This document shows, in pieces, positions 50,853 to 59,047 of a DNA stretch of 64,000 bases. Both the position numbers and the translations under genes were made by a program. Source of the stretch: an uncultured Prevotellaceae bacterium (GTDB lineage Bacteria > Bacteroidota > Bacteroidia > Bacteroidales > Bacteroidaceae); assembly GCA_902790625.1 (NCBI GenBank), contig CADASP010000002.1, positions 62,001 through 126,000 of the forward strand. The letters are read 5' to 3'. The notes beneath the pieces are model-generated. The model saw only the letters and a list, made by a program, of their open reading frames with translations. It made no database searches and was not told the DNA's origin. Positions within the stretch are counted from its first letter, which is position 1. Each line of letters starts with the position of its first letter.

Positions 50853-53243
50853 TTATCGGATAAAGACTTTCTTGCCGTTGACGATGTAAACGCCTGGCCT
50901 GGGGCGGGCGGTCTGCACCTTGCGTCCTTGCAGGTCGTAAATGTCGTTACTCATTATTTCTATATGATTGAGCGAAGCGCAGACATCCAGCTGCTCGTCG
51001 GTGGGCAGCAGATAGGCGCCACTGAGACGCACGGAGGCCGACCAGTCGACCTTGAGCACGTGCAGGTGTACGAAGGCATCGTTGCGTGTCTTCCCTTCGC
51101 TGGTCTTCGCCGTCTTCAGATGGCTAAGCGGCACGACGATGGCCTCCAGCTCGTCGTCCCAATAGGGGTCGCTGCTGTTGAAGCTCACTTTGATTTCCTT
51201 CCACGGGCCATGGTCGACCAGCCTGTTGGCCAGGATGCGCAGCCCGTTGCCCCGGCCACGCAGCACCAAACGGTCGTAGGCACTGATGTCGGCATACTGG
51301 TTGGCCGCCACGTTGACAAAGCCGGCGATGGCCGTACCGCCCGAGGCGTCGGTGTTGAAGTTCCAATCCACATTGACATGCTTGTCCAAGGGCGTGGCGT
51401 TGGCACCCGTGCCATTCCACTCGTGGAACATCGAGGCCGTGAGCTGTTGCCAGCCATCGGGCATCTCAAAGTCGTCGATGTCGACCATGGCGAGGATGCT
51501 GCTGAGCACGTTGCCAGAGCGCACGGGGAAATAGCGCGTCAGCAGACGCTCGCGCTCGGCCATGTAGGTCTCGTCAACCGTATAGAGTTGTCCGCGCTGC
51601 TGCCAGGGATGCACGTCGCGGCGATAGTCGCCCCAGCGGGCGGCCTCGCAATAAAGGGCAGATGAAATAGTGTTGTAAAGGCTGTCCCACACCTCCACGA
51701 CGCTCTCCTGGCCCAGCAAGCCATCGTCGGCCAGCAGCTCCTTGGCCCGACGCAGATAGCGGCGGGCAAAGTCATCGTTTTTCAGAAGGTTGTGGAAGAT
51801 GCCGGTGGGGAAGTTGCTGCCGTTGTTCTTCTGCAGCACATTCTCGCGCTCGTTCTCGAAGATGATTTCGGTATCCCAGCAGAGGAAACGGAAACCTTGG
51901 CTGTCGGCTCCACGACGGCGGATGGCATACCAGTTGTGATGGTCCCAGTCGGTGTTGCCGCCGTATTGGTTGATGAGCATATAGTCGATGAAGGCATCAA
52001 TGTCGAGCAGCGAGTCTTTCAGCTGTTGATAGGCATCGTCGGGGTCGATATCAACGGAAGAGCTGCCGCCCACGGCACGGGCGCAGTCCACCATCTGCTG
52101 ATAGGCATCGAAGGTGCCCTCGGTGGCCTCCAGATGGTTGCCGCCGTCCTCCTCAATCTTGACGACGTCGATGTCGGCCTTCTCGCCGCCGAGATGGTCT
52201 TTGCCATACTGGTCGTCAACGCGCTCGGCGAGATTGTAGATGCCCCAGTACATGCCGTTGAGGAAGAGGTTGACATAGCGTGCGTTGACGCTGGTGCGCC
52301 CTATCCTGCGTTGCATGCGCCGTGCCCACACGTCGCGTGTGTACTGTGCTTTCTGGCGGTTGCCCTCGGCCCAGTGCTGCCAGGAGTTGCCAAAGTGGCA
52401 ACGCAGCACCAGCTGGTCGAACTTCTGCGGCTCGTCGATGCCGAAGAGGGGATACTTCAGCGACTTCGGGCCGTACTGTTCCTTGAACACCAAGCGGAAG
52501 GAGTGCTTGGGGTTCTTCTCGGCCAGACGGCCGTGGCCTCCGTGCAGACGCAGACCGCAGGTGGTGGAGAAATCGGCAGGGATGCCATCGGGGGAGCCGT
52601 CGGCCACAGGGCTGAACAGCTCCACGCTGGCGGGGCGCGTCCATCCATGCCCAGTGGGGTCGCCGACGGGCGGGCCGGTGAAGATGTAGATGCCGCCACG
52701 GTCGGGGTCGTTCTCGTGGCTGAACAGGTTGTCGCGGTCGGTGACGATGCTCAGGATGGGCAACTGGCGAAGGCCATCGGCTATCTTCTGCCGCAGCGTG
52801 GCGTTGGACGTCATCTCAGGATCCATCTCATAGTCGGCGATGGCAGTCCCCCAGATGTCGGTGTAGGCCCCCCACTCCCTGGGATAGCCGTTGGGCGTGT
52901 TGCTCTGGCTGAGCACGGAGTTGACAAAGAGATAGGTAGCGGTGGCCACGGGCGAGCACGAGCCGTCGGCACCTACCTGTATGGCGCGCAGCAATGTGTT
53001 CTTCTTGATGGTGAGCGTCCCGTTGCAGAGCGGACTGTCGGGCGTGGGTTCACTGCCGTCGGTGGTGTAGTGGATGGTGGCCGAGGCATCGTCGCCCTCA
53101 ATGGCGATGGTGAGGCTGGCCACATCGTAAAGACCATGGGGCTGGCTGAAGCGTGGCTGGGCCGCAGCCGCAGCAAAGGAAGCGAAGCATACGACAACTG
53201 CTGAAGCCACAAGAGCGGCGCGCCGGGAATGCCAATGTTTCAT
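50853..53243 (-). CDS. CotH-like kinase-fold secreted protein
   Basis: A 796-residue secreted protein. After a signal peptide (ALVASAVVVCFASFAAAAAQ) comes a short chitobiase-type C-terminal-like domain (IHYTTDGSEPTPDSP), then a CotH-family domain: GHGRLAEKNPKHSFRLVF, YGGNTDWDHHNWYAIRR and FRFLCWDTE, matching the protein-kinase-like fold of spore coat protein CotH. A C-terminal carbohydrate-binding-like region precedes a clear sorting tail (IYDLQGRKVQ, then GVYIVNGKKVFIR). CotH proteins phosphorylate proteins in spore formers; the role in a xylan operon is unknown. It lies 4 bases upstream of the GH30 gene. Confidence 0.87.
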   Translation of the reverse strand: MKHWHSRRAALVASAVVVCFASFAAAAAQPRFSQPHGLYDVASLTIAIEGDDASATIHYTTDGSEPTPDSPLCNGTLTIKKNTLLRAIQVGADGSCSPVATATYLFVNSVLSQSNTPNGYPREWGAYTDIWGTAIADYEMDPEMTSNATLRQKIADGLRQLPILSIVTDRDNLFSHENDPDRGGIYIFTGPPVGDPTGHGWTRPASVELFSPVADGSPDGIPADFSTTCGLRLHGGHGRLAEKNPKHSFRLVFKEQYGPKSLKYPLFGIDEPQKFDQLVLRCHFGNSWQHWAEGNRQKAQYTRDVWARRMQRRIGRTSVNARYVNLFLNGMYWGIYNLAERVDDQYGKDHLGGEKADIDVVKIEEDGGNHLEATEGTFDAYQQMVDCARAVGGSSSVDIDPDDAYQQLKDSLLDIDAFIDYMLINQYGGNTDWDHHNWYAIRRRGADSQGFRFLCWDTEIIFENERENVLQKNNGSNFPTGIFHNLLKNDDFARRYLRRAKELLADDGLLGQESVVEVWDSLYNTISSALYCEAARWGDYRRDVHPWQQRGQLYTVDETYMAERERLLTRYFPVRSGNVLSSILAMVDIDDFEMPDGWQQLTASMFHEWNGTGANATPLDKHVNVDWNFNTDASGGTAIAGFVNVAANQYADISAYDRLVLRGRGNGLRILANRLVDHGPWKEIKVSFNSSDPYWDDELEAIVVPLSHLKTAKTSEGKTRNDAFVHLHVLKVDWSASVRLSGAYLLPTDEQLDVCASLNHIEIMSNDIYDLQGRKVQTARPRPGVYIVNGKKVFIR

Positions 53244-53262
53244 CGTCTTTCGTCAATGCGGG

Positions 53263-54903
53263 TTATTGATTTGCCGATAATTTCTTGTACTGGAAGCAGT
53301 CTACGTCGACATAGCCGCCGACCTTCTTGGTGGCATAGTTGAAGATGGCGAACTTGGAACCCATGAAGAAGCGGCGATAGTCGAAGTTGCAGTGGTAGTT
53401 CTTCGTGCCTATCTGCTTCCAGTCGTTGGCATCAAAACTGTAGTAGAAATTGGCAGCATCGTTGTGGCGGGGCTGGAAGTCGCCGTCGAGGCGCAAGTAG
53501 ATGACGGGGGCTTTGGCATTGGGGAACAGCTTTGTAATGTCCACCGTCTCCACCACCTTCTCGTCGACTTTCTCCACCGCCTTCTCGCGATTAGTCAGGT
53601 GCACGTTCAGCTCGCTCATGTCGAGGGTCAGTGTCTTGCCGTTCTTCCTGATGGTGAGCACGCCGCTGTCGCCATTGAAGGCAGCCAGTCCGCAGCAGTC
53701 GCCATCCTTCATCTTCGAGAGGTCGAGGGCCACAAATCCGGTGCACATGGGGCCTTCCATGCGCTGCGTCAGCGTGTTGGGAGCCAGATAGATGTTGGGC
53801 ACCACGCGGCTGGTCTTCAGTCGCAGGAATCCCTGACGCTCGGTGAGGCTCCAGGCATTGTCGACGGGATTATGGTTCCACTGCCAGTGCAGTCCCAGTT
53901 TTGCGGAAGAGAAGTCGTCGCTGCAGACGATAGACGTCTCGGGCTGTCCGCTCTTGTAGGGGCGCATGGTGGCGGGCACCTTGCCGTTCTCGTCGCCCAG
54001 CATCGGCCACCCGTCGATCCAGCGCACGGGCGAGAGGGTGAGCACGCGGCCCACGCCGCCACGATCCTGGAACATGATGCCATACCAGTCGCCTTCCTCG
54101 GTGTCGACGATGGTGCCCTGAGCCAGATAGGAGAATCCGCCGAAATCGCTCTCCAGGATGACAGCCTTCTCCCACTTGCCGTTCAAGTCCTTCGTGCGAT
54201 AGCACACCTCGCGGCGATGACGGCCGGGGGCGTAGACATGCGAGATGAGCTGTGCATAGTAGGTACCGTTGTGCTTGATGACGCGGGTGCCCTCGAGCAG
54301 TCCGCGCTCGTCCTCCTCACGCTGGAAATAATGGCGCAGACTGCCCTCGACGACACCCTTGAGGTCGCGAGTGAGCTGGCACATCTCACCCGTGCCAAAG
54401 AACACGTAGGGCGTGCCATCGTCGTCGAAGAACAGGGTGGCGTCGTGGAAATGGCGCAGACGTGCATGGATGGTCCACGGCCCCTCGGCCTTCGGTGCGG
54501 TGAAGATATAGGTGTCGCCCATGTGACCTGACTCGTTGGGAGCCAACAAAGCCCAGAACTTGCCGTCGTGGTACTTCAGCGACGTGGCCCACTGTCCGCG
54601 CCCATAGACGGTGCCCTCTTGCAGGTCGTACTTGGGCGAATCGGTCAGACGGTCGAAGATATAGCCCACGGTCTGCCAGTTCTTCAAGTCCTTCGATGCC
54701 ATGACGGGTGCGCCGGGCATGAGGTGCATCGTGGTGGAAACGAGATAGAAGGTGTCGCCGACGCGGATGACATCGGGGTCGGGCACGTCGGCCCACAGCA
54801 TAGGATTCTCAATACGCTCGGTGGGCGGAGTGAACACCTGAGAGAAGGACAAAGTGGTCGTGAAAAGACACAACGGGATGCAGAATAACAGTTTTTTCAT
54901 CAT
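53263..54903 (-). CDS. secreted GH43 family xylosidase/arabinofuranosidase
   Basis: A 546-residue secreted glycosidase. A signal peptide (LLFCIPLCLFTTTLSFSQ) precedes a five-bladed GH43 propeller: the base Asp in ADVPDPDVIRVGDTFYLVST, the pKa-tuning Asp in FHDATLFFDDDGTPYVFFG and the acid Glu in GLLEGTRVIK. The C-terminal beta-sandwich (about 330-540, FSSAKLGLHWQWNHNP onward) is the GH43_C2/DUF1349-like module. A repeated-looking stretch VEKVDEKVVETVD lies inside it. It is the first gene of the operon and the promoter box is at 54933-54940. Substrates may be xylose- or arabinose-substituted xylan oligosaccharides. Confidence 0.9.
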   Translation of the reverse strand: MMKKLLFCIPLCLFTTTLSFSQVFTPPTERIENPMLWADVPDPDVIRVGDTFYLVSTTMHLMPGAPVMASKDLKNWQTVGYIFDRLTDSPKYDLQEGTVYGRGQWATSLKYHDGKFWALLAPNESGHMGDTYIFTAPKAEGPWTIHARLRHFHDATLFFDDDGTPYVFFGTGEMCQLTRDLKGVVEGSLRHYFQREEDERGLLEGTRVIKHNGTYYAQLISHVYAPGRHRREVCYRTKDLNGKWEKAVILESDFGGFSYLAQGTIVDTEEGDWYGIMFQDRGGVGRVLTLSPVRWIDGWPMLGDENGKVPATMRPYKSGQPETSIVCSDDFSSAKLGLHWQWNHNPVDNAWSLTERQGFLRLKTSRVVPNIYLAPNTLTQRMEGPMCTGFVALDLSKMKDGDCCGLAAFNGDSGVLTIRKNGKTLTLDMSELNVHLTNREKAVEKVDEKVVETVDITKLFPNAKAPVIYLRLDGDFQPRHNDAANFYYSFDANDWKQIGTKNYHCNFDYRRFFMGSKFAIFNYATKKVGGYVDVDCFQYKKLSANQ

Positions 54904-54932
54904 TGCAAGAGTTATTTGTTGGATTGATTGTG

Positions 54933-54940
54933 CAAATTTA
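54933..54940 (-). promoter_or_regulatory. -7 box of the xylan operon
   Basis: TAAATTTG on the minus strand, 30 bases upstream of the GH43 start; no -33 TTG at the usual distance. Confidence 0.55.
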
Positions 54941-55098
54941 CGCTATTTCACCAAGAAAAGGTTGCGATTTCGTTTCATTTTTTTGCAAACATGTTCATGT
55001 ATGCCGCTTTTTCACCTATAGACATCGATTGTGGACCAAAAGGGGCCGTTGTTTGTCGTGTCGCCAATGCCATTGATTTGGTACCCTATCGCATGCGA
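54941..55098. other. intergenic region upstream of the xylan operon
   Basis: About 160 bases with no gene or motif that I recognise before the paired-palindrome element. Confidence 0.4.
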
Positions 55099-55163
55099 AA
55101 ATTTGGAGCGCTCCAAATTTTTATTTGGCGTTGACTTTTTAAAATTTGGAGCGCTCCAAATTT
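55099..55163. repeat. paired-palindrome element, copy 2
   Basis: 22-bp palindromes at 55099-55120 and 55142-55163 with the 21-base spacer in reverse orientation (GGCGTTGACTTTTT). It lies between the xylan operon and surE, both transcribed away from it. Confidence 0.95.
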
Positions 55164-55280
55164 TGCCAAACGGCCACCATGTGAAAAGAAGACACTCATG
55201 CGAGACAAGCCACACACCCTTTTCGCCCAAAAGATGGAAACAAAAAATGGTTTTTGTTTCGATTTCTCCCTCTTATTTTG

Positions 55281-55288
55281 TACCTTTG
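55281..55288 (+). promoter_or_regulatory. -7 box of surE
   Basis: TACCTTTG, 32 bases upstream of the ATG at 55321. The longer frame start at 55198 lies upstream of it and is therefore not used. Confidence 0.7.
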
Positions 55289-55320
55289 CAGCCCGACAAG
55301 CAATCACCACAATATTAAAT

Positions 55321-56094
55321 ATGGAGAGACCACTGATTCTGATTTCCAACGACGACGGCTACAAGGCCAGGGGCTTGAGCGCGCTCATCGACATGGTAAG
55401 CCCGCTGGGCGACATCCTCGTCTGCGCCCCCGACGGTCCACGTTCTGGCTATGCTTGTGCCTTTTCGGCCACCACCCCGCTGACGCTCACCCTGCGCGAA
55501 GAGCGCGAGGGGGTGCAGATATGGTCGTGCAATGGCACCCCCGTGGACTGCGTGAAGATGGCACTGCACGAACTGGTGCCCCGCCGACCCGACGTGGTGC
55601 TGGGCGGCATCAACCACGGCGACAACGCATCGGTGAACACCCACTACAGCGGCACCATGGGCGTGGTGATGGAGGGCTGCATGAAATATCTGCCCAGCAT
55701 TGCCTACTCCATCTGCGACTATCGCGAGGAAGCCGACTTCGAGCCGCTGCGCCCCTACGTGGAGCAGATTACGCACCGCGTGTTGCAGCAGGGATTGCCA
55801 CGGGGCGTATGTCTGAACATCAACTTCCCAGTGACGGCATCTGGCACCTACCACGGCGTGAAGATGTGCCGCATGGGCTTCGGTTCATGGACCAACGAGG
55901 TGACACGCTGCCACCATCCGCGCGGCTACGACTATTGGTGGATGGTGGGACAATATCGCAACGACGAGCCAGAAGCCACCGACACCGACCGCTGGGCACT
56001 GGACCACGGCTACGTGGCCATCACACCCACACGCATGGACGTTACAGCCCACGAGGCCATGGACAGCCTGAAAGCATTTACCGACATTTATTAA
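55321..56094 (+). CDS. surE: 5'/3'-nucleotidase SurE
   Basis: A 257-residue metal-dependent phosphatase that dephosphorylates nucleoside 5'- and 3'-monophosphates. The metal site is ISNDDGYKARG (Asn10, Asp11, Asp12 region) with SGYACAF (the conserved Ser), the NGTPVDCVKMAL loop, and GGINHGDNASVNTHYSGTMGVVMEG; the length is usual. The start at 55321 puts ISNDDGY at the family position; 55198 would add 41 unrelated residues. It ends at the strong hairpin 56104-56147. Confidence 0.96.
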   Translation: MERPLILISNDDGYKARGLSALIDMVSPLGDILVCAPDGPRSGYACAFSATTPLTLTLREEREGVQIWSCNGTPVDCVKMALHELVPRRPDVVLGGINHGDNASVNTHYSGTMGVVMEGCMKYLPSIAYSICDYREEADFEPLRPYVEQITHRVLQQGLPRGVCLNINFPVTASGTYHGVKMCRMGFGSWTNEVTRCHHPRGYDYWWMVGQYRNDEPEATDTDRWALDHGYVAITPTRMDVTAHEAMDSLKAFTDIY

Positions 56095-56103
56095 TCAGTT
56101 AAA

Positions 56104-56147
56104 GCGGCAGGGCCGGGCGCAAAATTGGTTGCGCTCGGCCCTGCCGC
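56104..56147. terminator. bidirectional terminator between surE and the Rpn gene
   Basis: A 19-bp stem with one mismatch (56104-56122 with 56129-56147) and a 6-base loop between two convergent genes. Confidence 0.8.
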
Positions 56148-56166
56148 ATAGCTGGGGGGGACCAAC

Positions 56167-57096
56167 TCACAAGCTGTTGATGGTCTCCATGTCGAGGCCC
56201 GTGTATTTGGCAATCAACTCTGTGGGCATGCCATCGGCCTTCATCCTGCTCGCATTCTCCCTACTGGCCTTGTCGGCTCCTTGGATGAGACCCTCGGCAA
56301 GACCCTCGGCAAGACCCTCGGCCTTACCTTCTGCCTTACCTTCTGCCTTACCTTGGGCAAGTCCCTGAACAAGGCCTTGATTAAATCCGTGACGGATAGC
56401 ACCACGCTCGTTGTAGACGGCATCCCAGTAATACTCGTATTCGTAGAGTTCCTTCTCGTTGTAAGCCGATTTCTCAAGTATCTTCAGCGCTTTGCTGGTG
56501 TCAGGATTCTCCATCAACTCCTTCGGCACCACATCGGTGTCGCGTCCTATCTCGGTGAGGAAGCGCAGCCACAGCACCGCCATCTTTCGCTCGGCAATGG
56601 TCTGAGGCTTGAACTTCGGCAGCTCAACAAAGACAAGGCGCAGCCCCTCGATGACGCGGTCGGTGTGCTCCACATTCACAATGGCATAATCGTGGTAGAA
56701 TTCATCGGGACCGGCATCGAATCCCACATCGTTGATGAGATTCAGCGCATACACGGGCTGCAACAGCGAGTAGTCTTCGCTGGTGCCAAGCTGCTTCACC
56801 ACCGCCTTGGCTGCATTGAGGATGACACGCTGCTGAAACTCGTTGTTCCAGTTCATTTGCATCTCCACAATGAAATGGCGACCGCCAGTCTCCTTGCAGC
56901 GCACGTCAACCACGCTGTTCTTCTTCCCTGGGTTCTCAGGCACCATCTCGGGCGTGAGATACTCCACGTGCTCTATCCGCTTGCCCTCGTCAAGGGGCAA
57001 CAAGGCATTGAGCAGACTCATCACCAAGTCTTCGTGCTCGCCAAAAACTTTTTTGAAGGTCAAGTCGGCCTTCGGATTCAAATATTTTCCTTTCAT
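56167..57096 (-). CDS. Rpn-family / PD-(D/E)XK nuclease family transposase-like protein
   Basis: A 309-residue protein of the PD-(D/E)XK Rpn/PDDEXK_2 group. The N-terminal motif KYLNPKADLTFKKVFGEHED is typical, followed by the nuclease core SVVDVRCKETGGRHFIVEMQMN (D, ExQ-type catalytic residues), split here by normal loops, and QRVILNAAKAVVKQL. Rpn proteins promote recombination and cut DNA. The tail holds in-frame repeats AEGKAEGKAEGLAEGLAEG encoded by 12-base units (56284-56356), which vary in length in this family. The promoter is divergent from lpxB. Confidence 0.88.
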   Translation of the reverse strand: MKGKYLNPKADLTFKKVFGEHEDLVMSLLNALLPLDEGKRIEHVEYLTPEMVPENPGKKNSVVDVRCKETGGRHFIVEMQMNWNNEFQQRVILNAAKAVVKQLGTSEDYSLLQPVYALNLINDVGFDAGPDEFYHDYAIVNVEHTDRVIEGLRLVFVELPKFKPQTIAERKMAVLWLRFLTEIGRDTDVVPKELMENPDTSKALKILEKSAYNEKELYEYEYYWDAVYNERGAIRHGFNQGLVQGLAQGKAEGKAEGKAEGLAEGLAEGLIQGADKASRENASRMKADGMPTELIAKYTGLDMETINSL

Positions 57097-57124
57097 GGTG
57101 CTGCGCTTTTTCTTTTTTTATTTG

Positions 57125-57156
57125 CAAAGATAGTGCATTTCTGTGTAACAAGCAAG
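57125..57156 (-). promoter_or_regulatory. promoter of the Rpn-family gene
   Basis: Minus-strand TATCTTTG (57125-57132) with a CTTG -33 element at 57153-57156, 20 bases apart. Confidence 0.6.
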
Positions 57157-57172
57157 AAAACAGCCAGAAAAG

Positions 57173-57203
57173 TTTGCCAGATGAAATATATTTCGTAATT
57201 TTG
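57173..57203 (+). promoter_or_regulatory. promoter of lpxB, suggesting a leaderless transcript
   Basis: TTTG (57173-57176), 19 bases, TAATTTTG (57196-57203). The lpxB ATG is at 57209, five bases after the box, about where transcription should start. Confidence 0.7.
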
Positions 57204-57208
57204 CATAC

Positions 57209-58363
57209 ATGAAATACTACCTGATAGTCGGCGAGGCCAGCGGCGACCTGCACGCCTCGCACCTGATGCAAGCCCTGCGGCGCCACGATGCCGAGGCACA
57301 GTTCCGCTTCTATGGCGGCGACCAGATGCTGGCCGCTGGCGGCACCATGGTGAAGCACTACCGCGACCTGGCCTACATGGGCTTCGTGCCCGTGCTGCTG
57401 CACCTGCCCACCATCTTGAAGAACATGCGGCGCGCCAAGCGCGACATCCTGGAGTGGCAGCCCGACGCCCTCATACTGGTGGACTATCCAGGCTTCAACC
57501 TGAGCATTGCCAAGCATGTGAAGAAGCACACGCAGATTCCCGTCTACTATTATATAGCGCCAAAGATTTGGGCATGGAAAGAATACCGCATCAAGAACAT
57601 CAAGCGCGATGTCGACGAGCTGTTCTCCATCCTGCCCTTCGAGGTGGCCTTCTTCGAGGGGAAGCACCACTACCCTATCCACTACGTGGGCAACCCCACC
57701 GCCGACGAGGTGCGCGAATTCAAAGGCAAACTCGCCGATGCCCCGCCTCCCTCCGCTTCACCCTTTGACGACGGGGGAAAGCCTGTGCTGGCCTTGCTCT
57801 GTGGTTCGCGCCGTCAGGAGATAAAGGAGAACCTGCCCACCATGCTGCTCGCCGCTGAGGAGCACGCCAATGATTACCAACTCGTGATAGCCGGCGCGCC
57901 AAGCATCGACGCTGAATATTACAAGCAGTTCACTAAGGGGCACCGAGTGCAGGTGGTGTTCGACCAGACATACGCTTTGCTGTCGAAGGCCCATGCCGCC
58001 TTGGTCACCAGCGGCACGGCAACGCTTGAGACAGCCCTCTTCGGCGTGCCACAAGTAGTGTGCTACAGGACACCCATGCCCCGCTTCTTCAGTTGGCTAC
58101 GGAAGCGATTGTTGAAGGTGAAGTATATCTCACTGGTGAACCTCATCGCCGACCGCGAGGTGGTGAGCGAACTGGTGGCCGTGGGCTTCACCGTGGATAG
58201 CTTGAAGGAGGAACTGAAACAGCTGTTGCCCGCCGACAGTCCCCAGCGGCAGAAGATGCTGCAGGGCTATGCAGAGGTGGAACGCCGACTGGGAGCGGAG
58301 CGTGCGCCTGAGAATGCCGCCCGACTGATGATTCGGCTCCTCAGCGGCCACGCCCCTCTATAG
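57209..58363 (+). CDS. lpxB: lipid-A-disaccharide synthase
   Basis: A 384-residue GT19 glycosyltransferase that condenses UDP-2,3-diacylglucosamine with lipid X to form the lipid A disaccharide at the inner membrane. Motifs: GEASGDLHASHLM at the very N-terminus, YMGFVPVL, PVYYYIAPKIWAWKEYR, the GNPTADEV and LALLCGSRRQEI strands, and SGTATLETALFGVPQVVCYR. The standard start motif is within ten residues of the ATG, so the N-terminus is not truncated. It overlaps radC by 6 bases, tail to tail. Confidence 0.96.
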   Translation: MKYYLIVGEASGDLHASHLMQALRRHDAEAQFRFYGGDQMLAAGGTMVKHYRDLAYMGFVPVLLHLPTILKNMRRAKRDILEWQPDALILVDYPGFNLSIAKHVKKHTQIPVYYYIAPKIWAWKEYRIKNIKRDVDELFSILPFEVAFFEGKHHYPIHYVGNPTADEVREFKGKLADAPPPSASPFDDGGKPVLALLCGSRRQEIKENLPTMLLAAEEHANDYQLVIAGAPSIDAEYYKQFTKGHRVQVVFDQTYALLSKAHAALVTSGTATLETALFGVPQVVCYRTPMPRFFSWLRKRLLKVKYISLVNLIADREVVSELVAVGFTVDSLKEELKQLLPADSPQRQKMLQGYAEVERRLGAERAPENAARLMIRLLSGHAPL

Positions 58364-59047
58364 CCGACCCGCTTCGTGATAGGAGAAATAGTTGCCGTCG
58401 GTGATGATGACGTGGTCAAGAAACCGCAGACGCATCATTTCGCAGGCGCTCTTGATGCTGCGCGTGAGGGTGTCGTCGGCCCTGCTGGGCGTTAGGCTTC
58501 CCGACGGATGGTTGTGGCACGCCACGACAACAGTGGCATTGGCCAGCACCGCCTCGCGCACGATGATGCGGATGTCGACGCTGACCTCGCTGATGCCGCC
58601 GTGGGCAATCTTCACTTCCTTGATGAGCCTGCAATTCTGGTTGAGCAGCAGCACCCAGAACTCCTCGGTGTCCAAATCCTGCATCTTCGTATGCATCCTG
58701 TTGTACACCTTCGTGGCTGTGCTCAGGTCGGGGCGCTCCTCGGGGCTCTCGGCCTGTCGGCGCTTGCCCAGCTCGCAAGCAGCCAGGATGGTGATGGCCT
58801 TGGCGGGGCCGACGCCATTGTAGCGGCACAGGTCGATGATGGTCATCTTGCCCAGCGTGTTCAGGTTGTTGCGGCAGTCGGCAAGGATGCGCTTCATCAG
58901 CGACACGGCATCCTCCTTCGGCGAGCCGCTGCCCACCAGGATAGCCAACAGCTCGGCATCGCTCAATGCCTGGGGGCCCAGGCGCTCCAGCTTCTCGCGC
59001 GGACGGTCTTCCTCGGCCCACTGGTTGATGGTCAGCTTCTCGTTCAT
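58358..59047 (-). CDS. radC: RadC family JAB-domain protein
   Basis: A 229-residue protein with an N-terminal helix-hairpin-helix region (RLGPQALSDAELLAILVGSG) and a C-terminal JAMM/MPN+ metalloprotease fold, with the motif VVACHNHPSGSLTPSRAD. It was named for a repair role in E. coli that is now doubted; it is often found in mobile or stress contexts. It is the last of three minus-strand genes after efp and GT2, overlapping the GT2 gene by 4 bases. Confidence 0.95.
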   Translation of the reverse strand: MNEKLTINQWAEEDRPREKLERLGPQALSDAELLAILVGSGSPKEDAVSLMKRILADCRNNLNTLGKMTIIDLCRYNGVGPAKAITILAACELGKRRQAESPEERPDLSTATKVYNRMHTKMQDLDTEEFWVLLLNQNCRLIKEVKIAHGGISEVSVDIRIIVREAVLANATVVVACHNHPSGSLTPSRADDTLTRSIKSACEMMRLRFLDHVIITDGNYFSYHEAGRL

